Counted from the first letter of the stretch, positions 8,493-18,072 are shown. The stretch: DNA of 64,000 nucleotides from Puniceibacterium confluentis (GCF_007923445.1 NZ_VOJI01000008.1:1-64000), one strand, 5' to 3'. The notes: generated from the letters alone by a model not told the origin. Made by a program: numbers and translations.

Positions 8493-9347
8493 TCAGGAGG
8501 CGACAGCTTCGCCCTGTGCCAGCGCCGGGTAGAGCGTCAGCGCCGTCTTGCCCAGCACCCAGTCTCGATCATCGTCCGACAGGGCGCGCAGGCCGTTGCG
8601 GGCCTTGGCCAGCAGTTCCGGCAGGGTGCCTTCGGAGGCCGGATAGTTCGACCCCCAGGCCAACCGGTTGGCGCCAAATTCCGCCACCAGCTTGGGAAAC
8701 AGGGTTTCGGGGTCCAGCGACTGTTCAAAGTTACGCGTCGCGACCTTGAGATAGAGGTTGGGGTATTTCGCCAGATCCCACAGCGGCCTGGCGGCGTCAT
8801 AATTGCCGCAATCGGTGAAATCGGTCTTGCCCAGATGGTCGAGGATAAAGGTCATCCCCGGGAACCTCTTCAGCACATTCTCAAGCTGGTCGAACTTGTC
8901 GACGGTCACGTTGGAGGCCATCGAGATGCCGTGTTCCGAAGCATATTCGTAGCAGGGAAAGATCCGTGGATCGTCGATGGCAAGCCAGGCATCCTTGATC
9001 GTGCTGCCGCGGGCGAAAATCCGCATGCCCGACAGACCCTTGTTGACCCAGTGCTGCATCCACTTCGGTCCGTCCGGTTCCAGAACGTTGACCGAGAACA
9101 CGCCGGTAAAGCGGTCCTCATGCCCGACAATTGCATCCGCCACATAGTCGCAGGTAAAGCCATAGGTGGTCGAGGAATGAACGATGGCCGCCTTGTCCAC
9201 GCCTGCGGCGTCCATGGCCGCTACCAGTTGGTCGAAGGTGATGCCGTGGTCCGCGGACCAGTCGGACCGTTTGCCGCCGATCGGCGTGATCGGATAACGG
9301 TCGGTGTCGGGCGAGACGATGTGCGGATGAATGTCTACGATTGTCAC
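8493..9347 (-). CDS. amidohydrolase-2 family hydrolase (LigI-like group), copy 1
   Basis: A 284-residue metal-dependent hydrolase of the amidohydrolase 2 (COG3618) superfamily, related to lactonases such as 2-pyrone-4,6-dicarboxylate lactonase. DIHPHI at residues 5-10 gives the HxH motif, TFILDHLGKTDF provides the next His, and the strand-8 position reads WGSNYPA, with Asn where many members have the catalytic Asp. It lies between LigJ and Pht5-like gene B in one operon. A paralogue with the same N-terminal 30 residues apart from a few changes is at 22425-23282. A lactone or imine hydrolysis step is likely; the substrate is unknown. Confidence 0.83.
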   Translation of the reverse strand: MTIVDIHPHIVSPDTDRYPITPIGGKRSDWSADHGITFDQLVAAMDAAGVDKAAIVHSSTTYGFTCDYVADAIVGHEDRFTGVFSVNVLEPDGPKWMQHWVNKGLSGMRIFARGSTIKDAWLAIDDPRIFPCYEYASEHGISMASNVTVDKFDQLENVLKRFPGMTFILDHLGKTDFTDCGNYDAARPLWDLAKYPNLYLKVATRNFEQSLDPETLFPKLVAEFGANRLAWGSNYPASEGTLPELLAKARNGLRALSDDDRDWVLGKTALTLYPALAQGEAVAS

Positions 9348-9379
9348 GGTCTGGACTCCTTGTTGGGGGGCTGCGCAGT

Positions 9380-10408
9380 TCAGTGTCCGCGCCGCTTCAG
9401 CTCGGCATCGAGGCGCGGGTAGACGGCACGCACGTTGTCCTCAAAGATCATCCGGCGTTTGGGCTCATCCAGCCAGGGCGAACCGTCGATATAGCGCCGG
9501 GTGTCGTCAAAGAAGTGCCCGGTGGTCGGGTCTATGCCTTTGACAGCCCCCACCATTTCCGAGGCGAACAGCACGTTCTTGACCGGGATCACCTCGGTCA
9601 GCAGCGACACGCCGGGCTGGTGATAGACGCAGGTGTCGAAAAACACGTTGTCGAGCAGAAGCTCCTCCAGCGGGGGCAGTTTGCGGTCCTGCGCCAGACC
9701 GCGATACCGGCCCCAGTGGTAGGGCACCGCACCGCCGCCATGCGGGATGACCAGCTTCAGCTCGGGGAAATCCTCGAACAGTTTCGATTCCAGCAGCTGC
9801 ATGAAAACGGTGGTGTCAGCCGCAAGGTAATGCGCCCCGGTGCCGTGGAAATTGGGGTTGCAGGACGAGGCGACGTGGATCATCGCGGGCACGTTCAGAT
9901 CGCAGAGTTTTTCGTAAAGCGGATACCAGTGGCGGTCGGTCATCGGCGGGTCGGTCCAGTAGGCTCCGGTCGGGTCCGGGTTCAGGTTGCAGCCGACAAA
10001 GCCGAGTTCGTTGATGCAGCGTTCCAGTTCCGGGATGCAGTTGGCCGGGGCAACGCCAGGTGACTGCGGCAACTGGCAGACCCCGATGAAGTTGTCGGGA
10101 TAAAGCTGGCAGGCGCGGTGTATCAGGTCGTTGCACTGGCGCGACCAGTCCTCGGAGGTTTGCGCAGTACCGACGTGATGCGCCATCCGGCCCGCACCGG
10201 GAGAGAAAAGCGCAAGGTCGATGCCACGTTCGCGCTGTTTCTTCAGCTGTGCGCCTTCGAGCGACTCGCGGATCTCGTCATCGCTGATGCCGAGCGGGCC
10301 GTTCCAGGCAGGCGCACCCGGCTGCTTCAGGGCCGCCATCTGGGTGTCGCGCCAGTCGCGCAATGCCTTGGGCGCGGTGGTGTAATGTCCGTGGCAGTCG
10401 ATAATCAT
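9380..10408 (-). CDS. ligJ: 4-oxalomesaconate hydratase (LigJ type)
   Basis: A 342-residue amidohydrolase-superfamily hydratase that adds water to 4-oxalomesaconate to give 4-carboxy-4-hydroxy-2-oxoadipate in protocatechuate 4,5-cleavage. The N-terminus MIIDCHGHYTTAPKAL, the internal CNLNPDPTGAYW, VIPHGGGAVPYHWGRYRGLA, DTCVYHQPG and LFASEMVGAV match LigJ closely from memory. The start at 10408 has GGGAGAG about seven bases upstream and removes 25 unrelated residues. Its product would be cleaved by the CHA aldolase encoded 39 kb away (48185-48862). No LigAB dioxygenase or LigC dehydrogenase is in the window. Confidence 0.9.
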   Translation of the reverse strand: MIIDCHGHYTTAPKALRDWRDTQMAALKQPGAPAWNGPLGISDDEIRESLEGAQLKKQRERGIDLALFSPGAGRMAHHVGTAQTSEDWSRQCNDLIHRACQLYPDNFIGVCQLPQSPGVAPANCIPELERCINELGFVGCNLNPDPTGAYWTDPPMTDRHWYPLYEKLCDLNVPAMIHVASSCNPNFHGTGAHYLAADTTVFMQLLESKLFEDFPELKLVIPHGGGAVPYHWGRYRGLAQDRKLPPLEELLLDNVFFDTCVYHQPGVSLLTEVIPVKNVLFASEMVGAVKGIDPTTGHFFDDTRRYIDGSPWLDEPKRRMIFEDNVRAVYPRLDAELKRRGH

Positions 10409-10451
10409 CGAATGCTCTCCCTGTATCTGTGTGTATTCTGTGAATGGCGGG

Positions 10452-11351
10452 TCAGGCCCGAAGCACGCGGGCGGCGTCGGCAAACAGCTCTTCGGGTGCG
10501 TATTCGCGCCCTACCACGCCCTGCTGATAGGCGTATTTGCTGACCAGCCGCAGCGCTTCCCAGTTGCCATCAAAGCCGACCGGGAACGGGTAATTATCCT
10601 TGGTGCGCACCTTGACCATCATGTCATACATTCCGCGCACCACGTCCGGGCGGCTGTTGCACAGCTCTTTGGTGACGACGAACATGTGGTTGATCGGACG
10701 GCAGCCGTGCTCTTGTTCCCATTTCTCCGCATCGCCCGCGGGATCGGCGATCACGCGCTTCAATCGCGGATCGTCGGGCATGTTGCCCCCCAGCAGCCCG
10801 CCGTCCAGCTCGTTGTTCAAAAGCATCGGGATCAGGGTCTTGGGCCCGCCCTGCGCCCGCAGGCAGTTCGGCGGATCGGTGTGTTCGGCCAGATGCGCGT
10901 CTTCGTAGGTCACCCAGGTGACCTTGTCCAAATCGGTGCCGTAGTCGTTTTGCAGGATGCCGCGGACCCAGACTCCGGTGGTCTGAGAATAGGTGCGGAC
11001 ACCGAACTTGCGCCCCTCCATCGTGGTGGGCGTGATCTCGCCCGCGTCGGTGTTGTAAGCGACCGACTTGTGGTGAAAGTTTCCCGAAACCACCAGCGGC
11101 AGCAGGACGAACGGCTTGTCGTAGAATTTCGCCTGCAGGAAGGTGACGATGGCCAGTTCGCCGAAATCATGCGCGCCTTCGCGGACAAAGGCCTTGAACC
11201 GGGTGCTGGCAACCGCAGCGGGGTCAAAGGCGATGTCGAACAGCTCGGAAGCTGGCGGATGCGCCTTGAACTCCGTCGCCCAGGGCTTGTCCTCAAGCAG
11301 GAATCTCACGTTGAATTTCGCCGCAGCGGTGTTTGCCTTTGATGGGGCCAT
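10452..11351 (-). CDS. 4,5-dihydroxyphthalate decarboxylase-like protein, paralogue C
   Basis: A 299-residue and the most divergent of the three Pht5-like proteins. It keeps FGELAIVTFLQAKFYDKP, LVVSGNFHHKSVAYN and GVRTYSQTTGVWVRGILQND, but the C-terminal block DPLPYG is replaced by YPFPVGFDGNWEALR. It is the first gene of the minus-strand operon leading into ligJ (44-bp gap). The N-terminal 14 residues are polar with no signal peptide. The promoter must lie in 11352-11537, next to the regulator gene end. Confidence 0.78.
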   Translation of the reverse strand: MAPSKANTAAAKFNVRFLLEDKPWATEFKAHPPASELFDIAFDPAAVASTRFKAFVREGAHDFGELAIVTFLQAKFYDKPFVLLPLVVSGNFHHKSVAYNTDAGEITPTTMEGRKFGVRTYSQTTGVWVRGILQNDYGTDLDKVTWVTYEDAHLAEHTDPPNCLRAQGGPKTLIPMLLNNELDGGLLGGNMPDDPRLKRVIADPAGDAEKWEQEHGCRPINHMFVVTKELCNSRPDVVRGMYDMMVKVRTKDNYPFPVGFDGNWEALRLVSKYAYQQGVVGREYAPEELFADAARVLRA

Positions 11352-11537
11352 GTCCTTACCTCACTTTCATGTCCGGGCCGGGCGTCTGGACGCGCAGATC
11401 CCCGGTCGATGCCGCAATTCCGCCGGGCGGGGTTGCTGGTCTTTTCAAAAAGGCTATCCCGGGGCGCATGACAGCGGAAATTCCAACGCCGTCCTGCGCC
11501 ATCGGTTTTGTGCCTTGGCGACTGAGTCTTCTGTGGT

Positions 11538-12803
11538 TCAAATCTCCTGAGTTCGCAGGAAACTCAGGAACTTGCATTGCAGGCGGGATTGCTCCCAGTG
11601 ATCGCGAATGGTGACCCCGATATCGATTGGCGGGGCATCAATCTTGTAATCGAGAGCCACCAGATGATTGCCCAGCCGCCGGTCCAACCCAAGTTCGGAT
11701 TCGGTCATCAGCGCCAGCCTTTCGCTCTCGCTCAGCATCACCAGAATGGTCAGCAGAGAATGGGTTTCGACGGCGTAACGCGGCAGGGGGCCGGGGCCGA
11801 ATATATCTTCGAATACACGGCGTCGCTGCGCGCTGGGACGCGGCGCCACCCATTCCGCGCCAAGCAGGTCACGCCGCGTGATCCGCTGCTTTGCGGCCAG
11901 CGGATGGCCCCGACGCACCGCGACGACGTATTTTTCGCTGCGCAGCGGCAGTTCCCGCACGTCGTCGACCGGTGCCGGGTTCTTCAGCTGCCCGACAAGG
12001 AAATCGATGGATCCGCCGCGCAGCTTTGACAGGAGATCGCCGTAAGACCCGTGGTCGAGCCGCAGATTGACCTCTGGGTGAAGGCTGACAAATCGGTCAA
12101 CCGCGACCGCGATATACTGGTTCCCGGCGAGCAGGAGTGAGCCCACCAACAGGCGTCCGCGCAACTCGCCCTTTTCGGCGTTGATCTCTTCCAGCGCCCA
12201 TTCGAGTTCACGGATGGCAAGAAGCAGGTCGCTCGACAGCCGGGTTCCGGCCGGATTGATGACGACGCCCTGCGCGGTGGTAAAGAACAGCTGGCGACCA
12301 AGCTGCTTTTCCAACCCGCGTGCGGCGCGGTGCAGCGATGTCAGGGACACGCTGGCGTATCGGGCGGCCTGCGCAAAGGAGCCATGCTCGGACACGGCGG
12401 TCAGAGCGAGGATCTGCGCCCGGGTGATGCAGCGCGCGGCATTGGAAATGACCCTGGGGTCGTTGTTGCCATCGCGACGCGCCGTCTGCACGGCGTTTCT
12501 GATCGCCAAAAGGCACCGGTCGGTCCGCCGTTGCAGTATCCGCCCCATCTTGGTCAGGTAAGATCCCGTTGATGCCCGCTGAAAGAGTTCGACGCCGACC
12601 TCTTGTTCTAGGTTCTGCACAGCCTGTGTGACAGCAGATTGCGAGCGGCGCAGTTCGGCAGAGGCGCGCGATATACTGTCAAAGCGGGCGACCTCCGAAA
12701 AGGCCCGCAGCCGCGTCAAGCTGGGGAAAAACCCCGGCCCGTCACTGGCGCGGCCCATGATCTCGGGCCGCGCCAGGTCTGGATTGTCGATACTTTTCAA
12801 CAT
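11538..12803 (-). CDS. LysR-type regulator with tandem HTH domains, copy 1
   Basis: A 421-residue transcription factor, about 120 residues longer than usual LysR proteins. Two LysR-type winged-helix domains are visible: residues 28-87 (LRAFSEVARFDSISRASAEL, RRSQSAVTQAVQNLE) and 126-186 (RAQILALTAVSEHGSFAQAA, SVSLTSLHRAARGLE). An effector-binding domain follows from about residue 210 to 405 (RLLVGSLLLAGNQ, DFLVGQLKN). The gene follows the TctA-TctB gene with a 13-bp gap, so it belongs to that minus-strand operon and probably controls the TTT transporter and the decarboxylase/ligJ operon downstream. A paralogue is at 20953-22203. Confidence 0.9.
   Translation of the reverse strand: MLKSIDNPDLARPEIMGRASDGPGFFPSLTRLRAFSEVARFDSISRASAELRRSQSAVTQAVQNLEQEVGVELFQRASTGSYLTKMGRILQRRTDRCLLAIRNAVQTARRDGNNDPRVISNAARCITRAQILALTAVSEHGSFAQAARYASVSLTSLHRAARGLEKQLGRQLFFTTAQGVVINPAGTRLSSDLLLAIRELEWALEEINAEKGELRGRLLVGSLLLAGNQYIAVAVDRFVSLHPEVNLRLDHGSYGDLLSKLRGGSIDFLVGQLKNPAPVDDVRELPLRSEKYVVAVRRGHPLAAKQRITRRDLLGAEWVAPRPSAQRRRVFEDIFGPGPLPRYAVETHSLLTILVMLSESERLALMTESELGLDRRLGNHLVALDYKIDAPPIDIGVTIRDHWEQSRLQCKFLSFLRTQEI
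11546..11568. promoter_or_regulatory. 8-bp inverted repeat at the 3' end of the LysR gene
   Basis: CCTGAGTT at 11546-11553 and AACTCAGG at 11561-11568 are exact inverted copies around seven bases. The repeat lies inside the last codons of the regulator gene, just upstream of the promoter region for the Pht5-like gene C operon. It could be an operator or a weak hairpin; no T-run follows. Confidence 0.35.
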
Positions 12804-12816
12804 CGCACCCTGATCC

Positions 12817-14874
12817 CTACATCGACGGGATCATGTCGGCGAGAACAGGAAACATCTCGCCCAGGAACGTCGACGGCCAACCGATGTGAAGGGTCCGTTC
12901 GAACACGATATAGATCAGCAGGGTCGTGATTGCCGCATAGGACAGTGTCAGCTTCCAGCGCTCGCGGCCTTCGATGCGCATGAAGGCGACGATCAGGATC
13001 GGCACGGTCGGTATCAGGCCGATGACGGACATCACCGCAAGAAAACCGATGAACCAGCCAAAGAAGATCCCGGCCCGAAGCATGATGCTGCCAAACCCGA
13101 GGGCGTGTTCGTTGCTGGATTCCAGGTCCATGTAGATGCCGTGCTTTGTGGCCGCCTTTGTGCCCCTCTCACCCGGCGCATGGCGCGAGAACATCAGGAA
13201 CATCAGGCTCAGCCCAGAGGCCAGCAGCATCGTCGTGGCGACCACAGTGGGTCCGATCCGCGCCGTGAAGGCCCAGTCCTGCGCCGCGATCAGCATGTAG
13301 GTGGCGACCCCGATGACCGGAACATAGGCAAGATCCTCGACACGCAACCGCGGCTTGCCGCGCGGGATCAGGATCCCGAAGCCATCGTGAAGGACCGGCC
13401 GGATCAGCGGCCGCAGCACCGCGAGCAGCGCCATGCCCAGCAGCAGGATCACACCGGGACGCAGCAGCCAGGCCGCATCGTAGCGCATGATCGAGATGGC
13501 CATGTAGCGTTCGATCAGCACCCCCAGAACGAGACCGAGGATCAGGGGCGGACGCGGCCAGCGCAGCCGCTTCATCGCCCAGCCAATCACGCCAAAGATC
13601 AGCAGCGCGTATAGATCCCCCCAGCTGGACGAGCCCTGGAACGCGCCGACATAGACGATTGCCATGATCCCCGGCAGCACCAGCGTATAGCGCAGGGTCG
13701 AGATCCGCGCGAATTGCCCCGAAAGCAGAAAGCACAATCCCGCGCCAAAGATATTCGCCAGCGCGATGCTCCAGACCAGCGAATAGGTGACATCAACATT
13801 GGTCGACAGCATGGACGGCCCGGGGATCAACCCGTGGATCATCAGGGCGCTGAGCAGGATTGCCTGTCCGGCACTTCCGGGAACCCCGAAGGCGATGGTC
13901 GGGATGAGGCTTCCGCCCTCCTTGGAGTTGTTCGCGCTTTCCGGTGCGATCACCCCCCGCACATCACCCTTGCCAAAGGTTTCGGATGCACCTTTTTCGG
14001 ATTGCAGCGCGTGCGCATAGGCGATCCAGTCCGTGACCGAACCGGTAATGCCCGGAATCGCGCCAAGGACAGCGCCGATGGCGCTGCAGCGAAGCACAAG
14101 ATACCAATTCTTGACGGTGTCCTTGAAGCCTTCCAGCATGCCGTCGAGGGCTTTGAACTTAACCTTTTCGGCGAGTGCGCTGCGGGCAATGGCGAGATCG
14201 CAGAGTTCGGGCAGGGCGAATATCCCCAGGAGCACCGGCAGCATCGGCACGCCATCCCAGAGATACAGGATGGGTCCGGCCCAGCGGATCTGTCCCGACT
14301 GGTGGTCGGCGCCGATCATGCCCACCAGGATGCCAAAGCAAGCCGCCGCAATACCGCGCAGCGGGGCGCTCCCCGACAGGGTGGACACCATCGCGATGCC
14401 GAACACCGTCAGCGCCAGCAATTCCGGTGTCCCGATGGCCAGCACCAGCGGCCGAATGATCGGAATGGTCACAGCCAGGATCATCGCGCCGATGAGACCG
14501 CCGAACAGACTGGCAGAGAAGCCCGCAGAAAGCGCGCGACCGGCATCTCCCCTGCGGGTCATCGGCAACCCGTCGAGCACGGTTGCCTGCGACGCCGATG
14601 TCCCCGGCACCCCGAACAGCACCGCCGGAATGGTGTCCGAGGTCGAGGTCACGGCATGCATCCCGAGCAGCATCGCGAACGCGGAATAGGCATCGAGCGA
14701 GTATGTGAAGGGCACCAGAAGAGCGTATCCGGTCAACCCGCCAATCCCGGGAAGCAGCCCGATTGCCAGTCCGACAACCACGCCGATGACCAGATACATG
14801 ACCCGGGCAGGTTCCAGCACCAGAAACAATGCGTCTCCTGCCGCGCCCAAGAGATGGGCAAACTCACCTTCCAT
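12817..14874 (-). CDS. TctA-TctB fusion, TTT transporter membrane protein
   Basis: A 685-residue inner-membrane protein. Residues of roughly 20-450 form the large TctA subunit with its Gly-rich signatures AIGLLPGIGGLTGYALLVPF and GAIPGITGSVTDWIAYAHA, and GVPGTSASQ. After a short cytoplasmic segment, residues of roughly 520-680 add four further helices in the size and position of TctB (YVPVIGVATYMLIAAQDWAF and onward). TctA alone is about 500 residues, so the extra 180 fit a fused small subunit, which explains why no separate tctB is present. It works with the TctC-type protein at 2775-3812. The operon order is MmgE/PrpD, this gene, then LysR. Confidence 0.9.
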   Translation of the reverse strand: MEGEFAHLLGAAGDALFLVLEPARVMYLVIGVVVGLAIGLLPGIGGLTGYALLVPFTYSLDAYSAFAMLLGMHAVTSTSDTIPAVLFGVPGTSASQATVLDGLPMTRRGDAGRALSAGFSASLFGGLIGAMILAVTIPIIRPLVLAIGTPELLALTVFGIAMVSTLSGSAPLRGIAAACFGILVGMIGADHQSGQIRWAGPILYLWDGVPMLPVLLGIFALPELCDLAIARSALAEKVKFKALDGMLEGFKDTVKNWYLVLRCSAIGAVLGAIPGITGSVTDWIAYAHALQSEKGASETFGKGDVRGVIAPESANNSKEGGSLIPTIAFGVPGSAGQAILLSALMIHGLIPGPSMLSTNVDVTYSLVWSIALANIFGAGLCFLLSGQFARISTLRYTLVLPGIMAIVYVGAFQGSSSWGDLYALLIFGVIGWAMKRLRWPRPPLILGLVLGVLIERYMAISIMRYDAAWLLRPGVILLLGMALLAVLRPLIRPVLHDGFGILIPRGKPRLRVEDLAYVPVIGVATYMLIAAQDWAFTARIGPTVVATTMLLASGLSLMFLMFSRHAPGERGTKAATKHGIYMDLESSNEHALGFGSIMLRAGIFFGWFIGFLAVMSVIGLIPTVPILIVAFMRIEGRERWKLTLSYAAITTLLIYIVFERTLHIGWPSTFLGEMFPVLADMIPSM

Positions 14875-14996
14875 ATCTTCTCCTCCGTGTCCGCGGTGGC
14901 CCTCGTCTCCGCAGGGGTGGGAAACGGACCATCCGGACCTTGTTGACGGTTGTTCCCGGGTCCGGTCGCCCGGGTCCGGGAATAGGAAGGTCGTTG

Positions 14997-16421
14997 CTAC
15001 CCGAGGTCGCGCAGCTGCGTCATGAGTGCGCCGATATCGCGATGCTCACAGTCGAGCACCGCCTCGCGCAGCGCCACGCGCTTTGCATCGCTCAGATGCG
15101 GGCGGACGACCTCGTCATATTTCTGGCAGACGGCGTCGGCATCCAGCCCGCGATCGGGATCAGAGTGACCGGGGTGAAACAGACATTCCTCGGCCACCTG
15201 ACTGCCATCGTCAAAGGTAACCTCGATCCGGCTCGGCATACTGCCGGGTGCCCGTTCGGCCAGTCCCGGCTCGACCGAGAGCTCGGTCATTTCGATCAGA
15301 CGCACCATATCGGGATTTTCCCAGCGTCGTTCGCGGAACTGGTCGTCGGTCATGGCCCCTTCGGCCATCGCCACCGCCGGCAGGAAGGTAAAGCTGTGGT
15401 CCGCCGCTTCACGGGTCATGGGATATCGGCGCGCCACCTCGCCCTGCTGTTTGCGGATCATCGGCAGGTCGGCCATCACCACATTGATGCGGGTGATCCG
15501 GTCCAGCCGGTCCTTGACCAGCGGATGCAGCTTGCGCGCGGCGGCCACGGTGGTCTGGGCCGTTCCGATGCAGGCATAGGGCTTGATCCCCGAGGTCATG
15601 ATATAGGGCGCGTCGTCCAGCGGCGCCCAGAGGCTGTCCAGCCCCAGCGCCGGGTCGAACACCTGAAACAACCCGCCACGGTGGTCGAGCACCTCCAGCG
15701 GGCCGGTGATGCCGAGTCCGGCCAGCATTGCGCCCTGCACGCCGCTCTGGGCGATCAGCGAATTGGCAAGGTTCTTGGCCCCCGACAGCTTGCCCCAACG
15801 CACCACCGACGGCGTGGCGCAGCGGATCGCGCCCATCGCAAGGCCATTGGCCTGGGTTTCGGCATCGAATCCGGCCAGTCGTCCATAGATCGCGGCGGCG
15901 ACAAGCCCCGAGACCGATGTGCCATCCCAAGCCGAGGTAAAGGGCATCAGCCGCCGGAGCCGGCCGAACAACTCATAGCCCATGGCAATGGCCGACAGTG
16001 TGGCCTCACCACGCGCGGCATGATGTTCCGCGGCGGCGAGCGCGGCCGGGATATTGTCCGAGCAATGCCCGGCGACCGACAGCTTGCCCTCCTTCAGGAA
16101 GAACTGCACATCGTTGAAATCGAGCGACCGCACCAGCGCACCATTCATCAGGACCGCCGACAGGATCGGTGCCTTTTCGGCGCGCCCGATGATCGAGCAC
16201 ATCGGCGTGCCACCAAGCATGTCCACCAGCGCCGCCACCCTGCGTGGCGTCGGCACCTCCAGCGCAGCGATGGCGCAGGCGACAGTGTCCAGAAGGATCA
16301 GTTTCGTTTGCTGCAGAACACGCGGGTCCGACCATGCCGGGTCCGGGGCAAGCGTCCATTCTGCAAGGCGGCGGATCACTTCTGATCCGTCGGCACTCTG
16401 CCGGTCTGTCTGTATATTCAA
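14997..16421 (-). CDS. MmgE/PrpD family protein, copy 1
   Basis: A 474-residue protein of the MmgE/PrpD family, which includes 2-methylcitrate dehydratase and cis-aconitate decarboxylase-related enzymes and epimerases of tricarboxylates. The conserved LLDTVACAIAALE, LDFNDV and AGHCSDNIPAALAAAE segments are visible near residues 40-140, and KPYACIGTAQTT near 310. The start is set at TTG 16421 because GGGGAGGAC lies immediately upstream; an ATG 54 bases earlier has no ribosome site. It heads the minus-strand operon with the TctA-TctB fusion. With a tricarboxylate-type transporter, a dehydratase or isomerase of a tricarboxylic intermediate is likely. Confidence 0.84.
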   Translation of the reverse strand: MNIQTDRQSADGSEVIRRLAEWTLAPDPAWSDPRVLQQTKLILLDTVACAIAALEVPTPRRVAALVDMLGGTPMCSIIGRAEKAPILSAVLMNGALVRSLDFNDVQFFLKEGKLSVAGHCSDNIPAALAAAEHHAARGEATLSAIAMGYELFGRLRRLMPFTSAWDGTSVSGLVAAAIYGRLAGFDAETQANGLAMGAIRCATPSVVRWGKLSGAKNLANSLIAQSGVQGAMLAGLGITGPLEVLDHRGGLFQVFDPALGLDSLWAPLDDAPYIMTSGIKPYACIGTAQTTVAAARKLHPLVKDRLDRITRINVVMADLPMIRKQQGEVARRYPMTREAADHSFTFLPAVAMAEGAMTDDQFRERRWENPDMVRLIEMTELSVEPGLAERAPGSMPSRIEVTFDDGSQVAEECLFHPGHSDPDRGLDADAVCQKYDEVVRPHLSDAKRVALREAVLDCEHRDIGALMTQLRDLG

Positions 16422-16746
16422 GTGTCCTCCCCGAGCGGAATCAAGGCCGAGATTCTGTGACCGGTTCCCGCTCATTTCTCATCACACCTTGGGTCCACGA
16501 CCGAACTGCAGCAAATTACTAAACGCGGCTCAGCCATAGGATTTCCGACAAGCCGGTGGCCTGCGAGCCTGAACCATGGCACTCAGAGGCTCACAAAGCC
16601 CACGGCAAAGCAGATCTAACCGGTTGAAAACACTTATATGATTATCGCGCGCTTGCGTGCCGCACCTGAGGTGATGCGAAGATGCCCAACAGAAAACTGT
16701 TCTCTGCCCTCACCTTGGCGCGGCTGTCGCGGATGCCGGTGGTGAC

Positions 16747-18072
16747 ATGATAACGGCACAACTTGCGGCATGGATTGCGGGGACTGCAACGCGCGCCCTC
16801 CCGCCGGAGGTTGCCGCCCAGGGTCGGCTGAACCTGCTCGACACCGTTGCGGCGATGGTTTCGGGCACACGCCTTGTGCCGGGCAGACGCGCGCTCGACT
16901 ATGCCCGCGCCGAGGCGGGACGACCCGAATGTTCGGTTCCGGGCACCGGATTGCTGACCGGACCTATGGACGCAGCCCTGGCCGGGGGGATGTGCGGGCA
17001 CGCCGACGAGACCGACGATTCCCATGCCGACGCGCTGGTCCATCCCGGATGCGCCGTGGTTCCCGCCGCACTTGCAATGGCCGAGCGACATGACCGCGAC
17101 CTGGGCGCACTTCTGAGCGCCGTCGTGACCGGCTACGAAGTTGGGTTGCGCATGTCCTTTGCGCTTGGAGCCTCGCGGATGGCGGACCATTACCATATGG
17201 CCTCGCAGTCCTGGGGCGGAACCTTTGGAGCCACCGCTGCCGCTGCGGTTCTGGCCGGGCTGGACGAAGCCAAGACCCATATGGCGCTGTCCTATGCAGT
17301 GCAGCACGCCGCCGGAAACCGATGCTGGATGCGCGATCCCGAGCACGTGCAGAAGGCCTTTGTCTTTGGTGGTCTGCCGGCCAGCTCAGGGGTGCGCGCG
17401 GTGCTGATGGCGGGGGCCGGTCTGACCGGTGTCGCGGACCCGATTGAGGGCACTCCCGGTCTCGCGGCGGCGTTTCGCGAGACATCGGACCCGGCCCGCG
17501 CAGTCGAAGGCCTGGGCGAGCATTGGGAAATCCGCCGAACCATCCTGAAGAAATGGAGCGTCGGCATGCCGATCCAGGCGGCACTCGACAGCCTGCAAAA
17601 GGCGGTGGCCGACGGTGGCTTGAGCGAAGCCGATATCGACCGGATCGAGGTGACACTGCCGGAACAGCGGGTCCGCGTGGTCGACTCGGCGATGCCCAAT
17701 ATCAACCTGCCGCACCTGCTGGCGCTGTTTCTGGTCGATGGCGGCGTGTCGTTCGACAGTATCCACGATCATGCCCGGATGTCTGATCCCGAGGTACGGC
17801 GGGTCGCGGCCAGGATCACGGTCACGCCACGACCCGGTGCCGGGCGGCGCGATCTGGCGCATCTTGCGGTCATCGCCAAAGGACGCCGCATGACCTACGC
17901 GCCCACCCATGTCCGCGGTCAGCCGCAGGATCCGATGACACGCGCAGAGGTCGCAGCCAAGGCTCTGGATCTGCTCTCTCCCGTGGTGGGGGCCGGGCGG
18001 GCGGCGGAACTGGTGAGAGCTCTTGACGGAAACGGCCCGGTGCGAACCCTGCGGGACCTCTGGTGCATCTGA
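16747..18072 (+). CDS. MmgE/PrpD family protein, copy 2
   Basis: A 441-residue MmgE/PrpD family protein, divergent from copy 1 across a 325-bp gap. It has LNLLDTVAAMVSGTRLVPGR, the GGMCGHADETDDSHADALVH block near residues 78-98 and GTFGATAAAAVLAGLD near 160. Several residues expected in genuine methylcitrate dehydratase cannot be checked without an alignment, so only a dehydratase/isomerase-like role is proposed. The sequence similarity to copy 1 is limited, which points to separate functions rather than a recent duplication. Confidence 0.85.
   Translation: MITAQLAAWIAGTATRALPPEVAAQGRLNLLDTVAAMVSGTRLVPGRRALDYARAEAGRPECSVPGTGLLTGPMDAALAGGMCGHADETDDSHADALVHPGCAVVPAALAMAERHDRDLGALLSAVVTGYEVGLRMSFALGASRMADHYHMASQSWGGTFGATAAAAVLAGLDEAKTHMALSYAVQHAAGNRCWMRDPEHVQKAFVFGGLPASSGVRAVLMAGAGLTGVADPIEGTPGLAAAFRETSDPARAVEGLGEHWEIRRTILKKWSVGMPIQAALDSLQKAVADGGLSEADIDRIEVTLPEQRVRVVDSAMPNINLPHLLALFLVDGGVSFDSIHDHARMSDPEVRRVAARITVTPRPGAGRRDLAHLAVIAKGRRMTYAPTHVRGQPQDPMTRAEVAAKALDLLSPVVGAGRAAELVRALDGNGPVRTLRDLWCI

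Noticed and set aside
13714-14946. Long open frame on the plus strand opposite the TctA-TctB gene
   Set aside because: It mirrors the high-GC coding strand; the translation is Arg/Gln/His-rich with no family resemblance, while the minus strand encodes a clear transporter.
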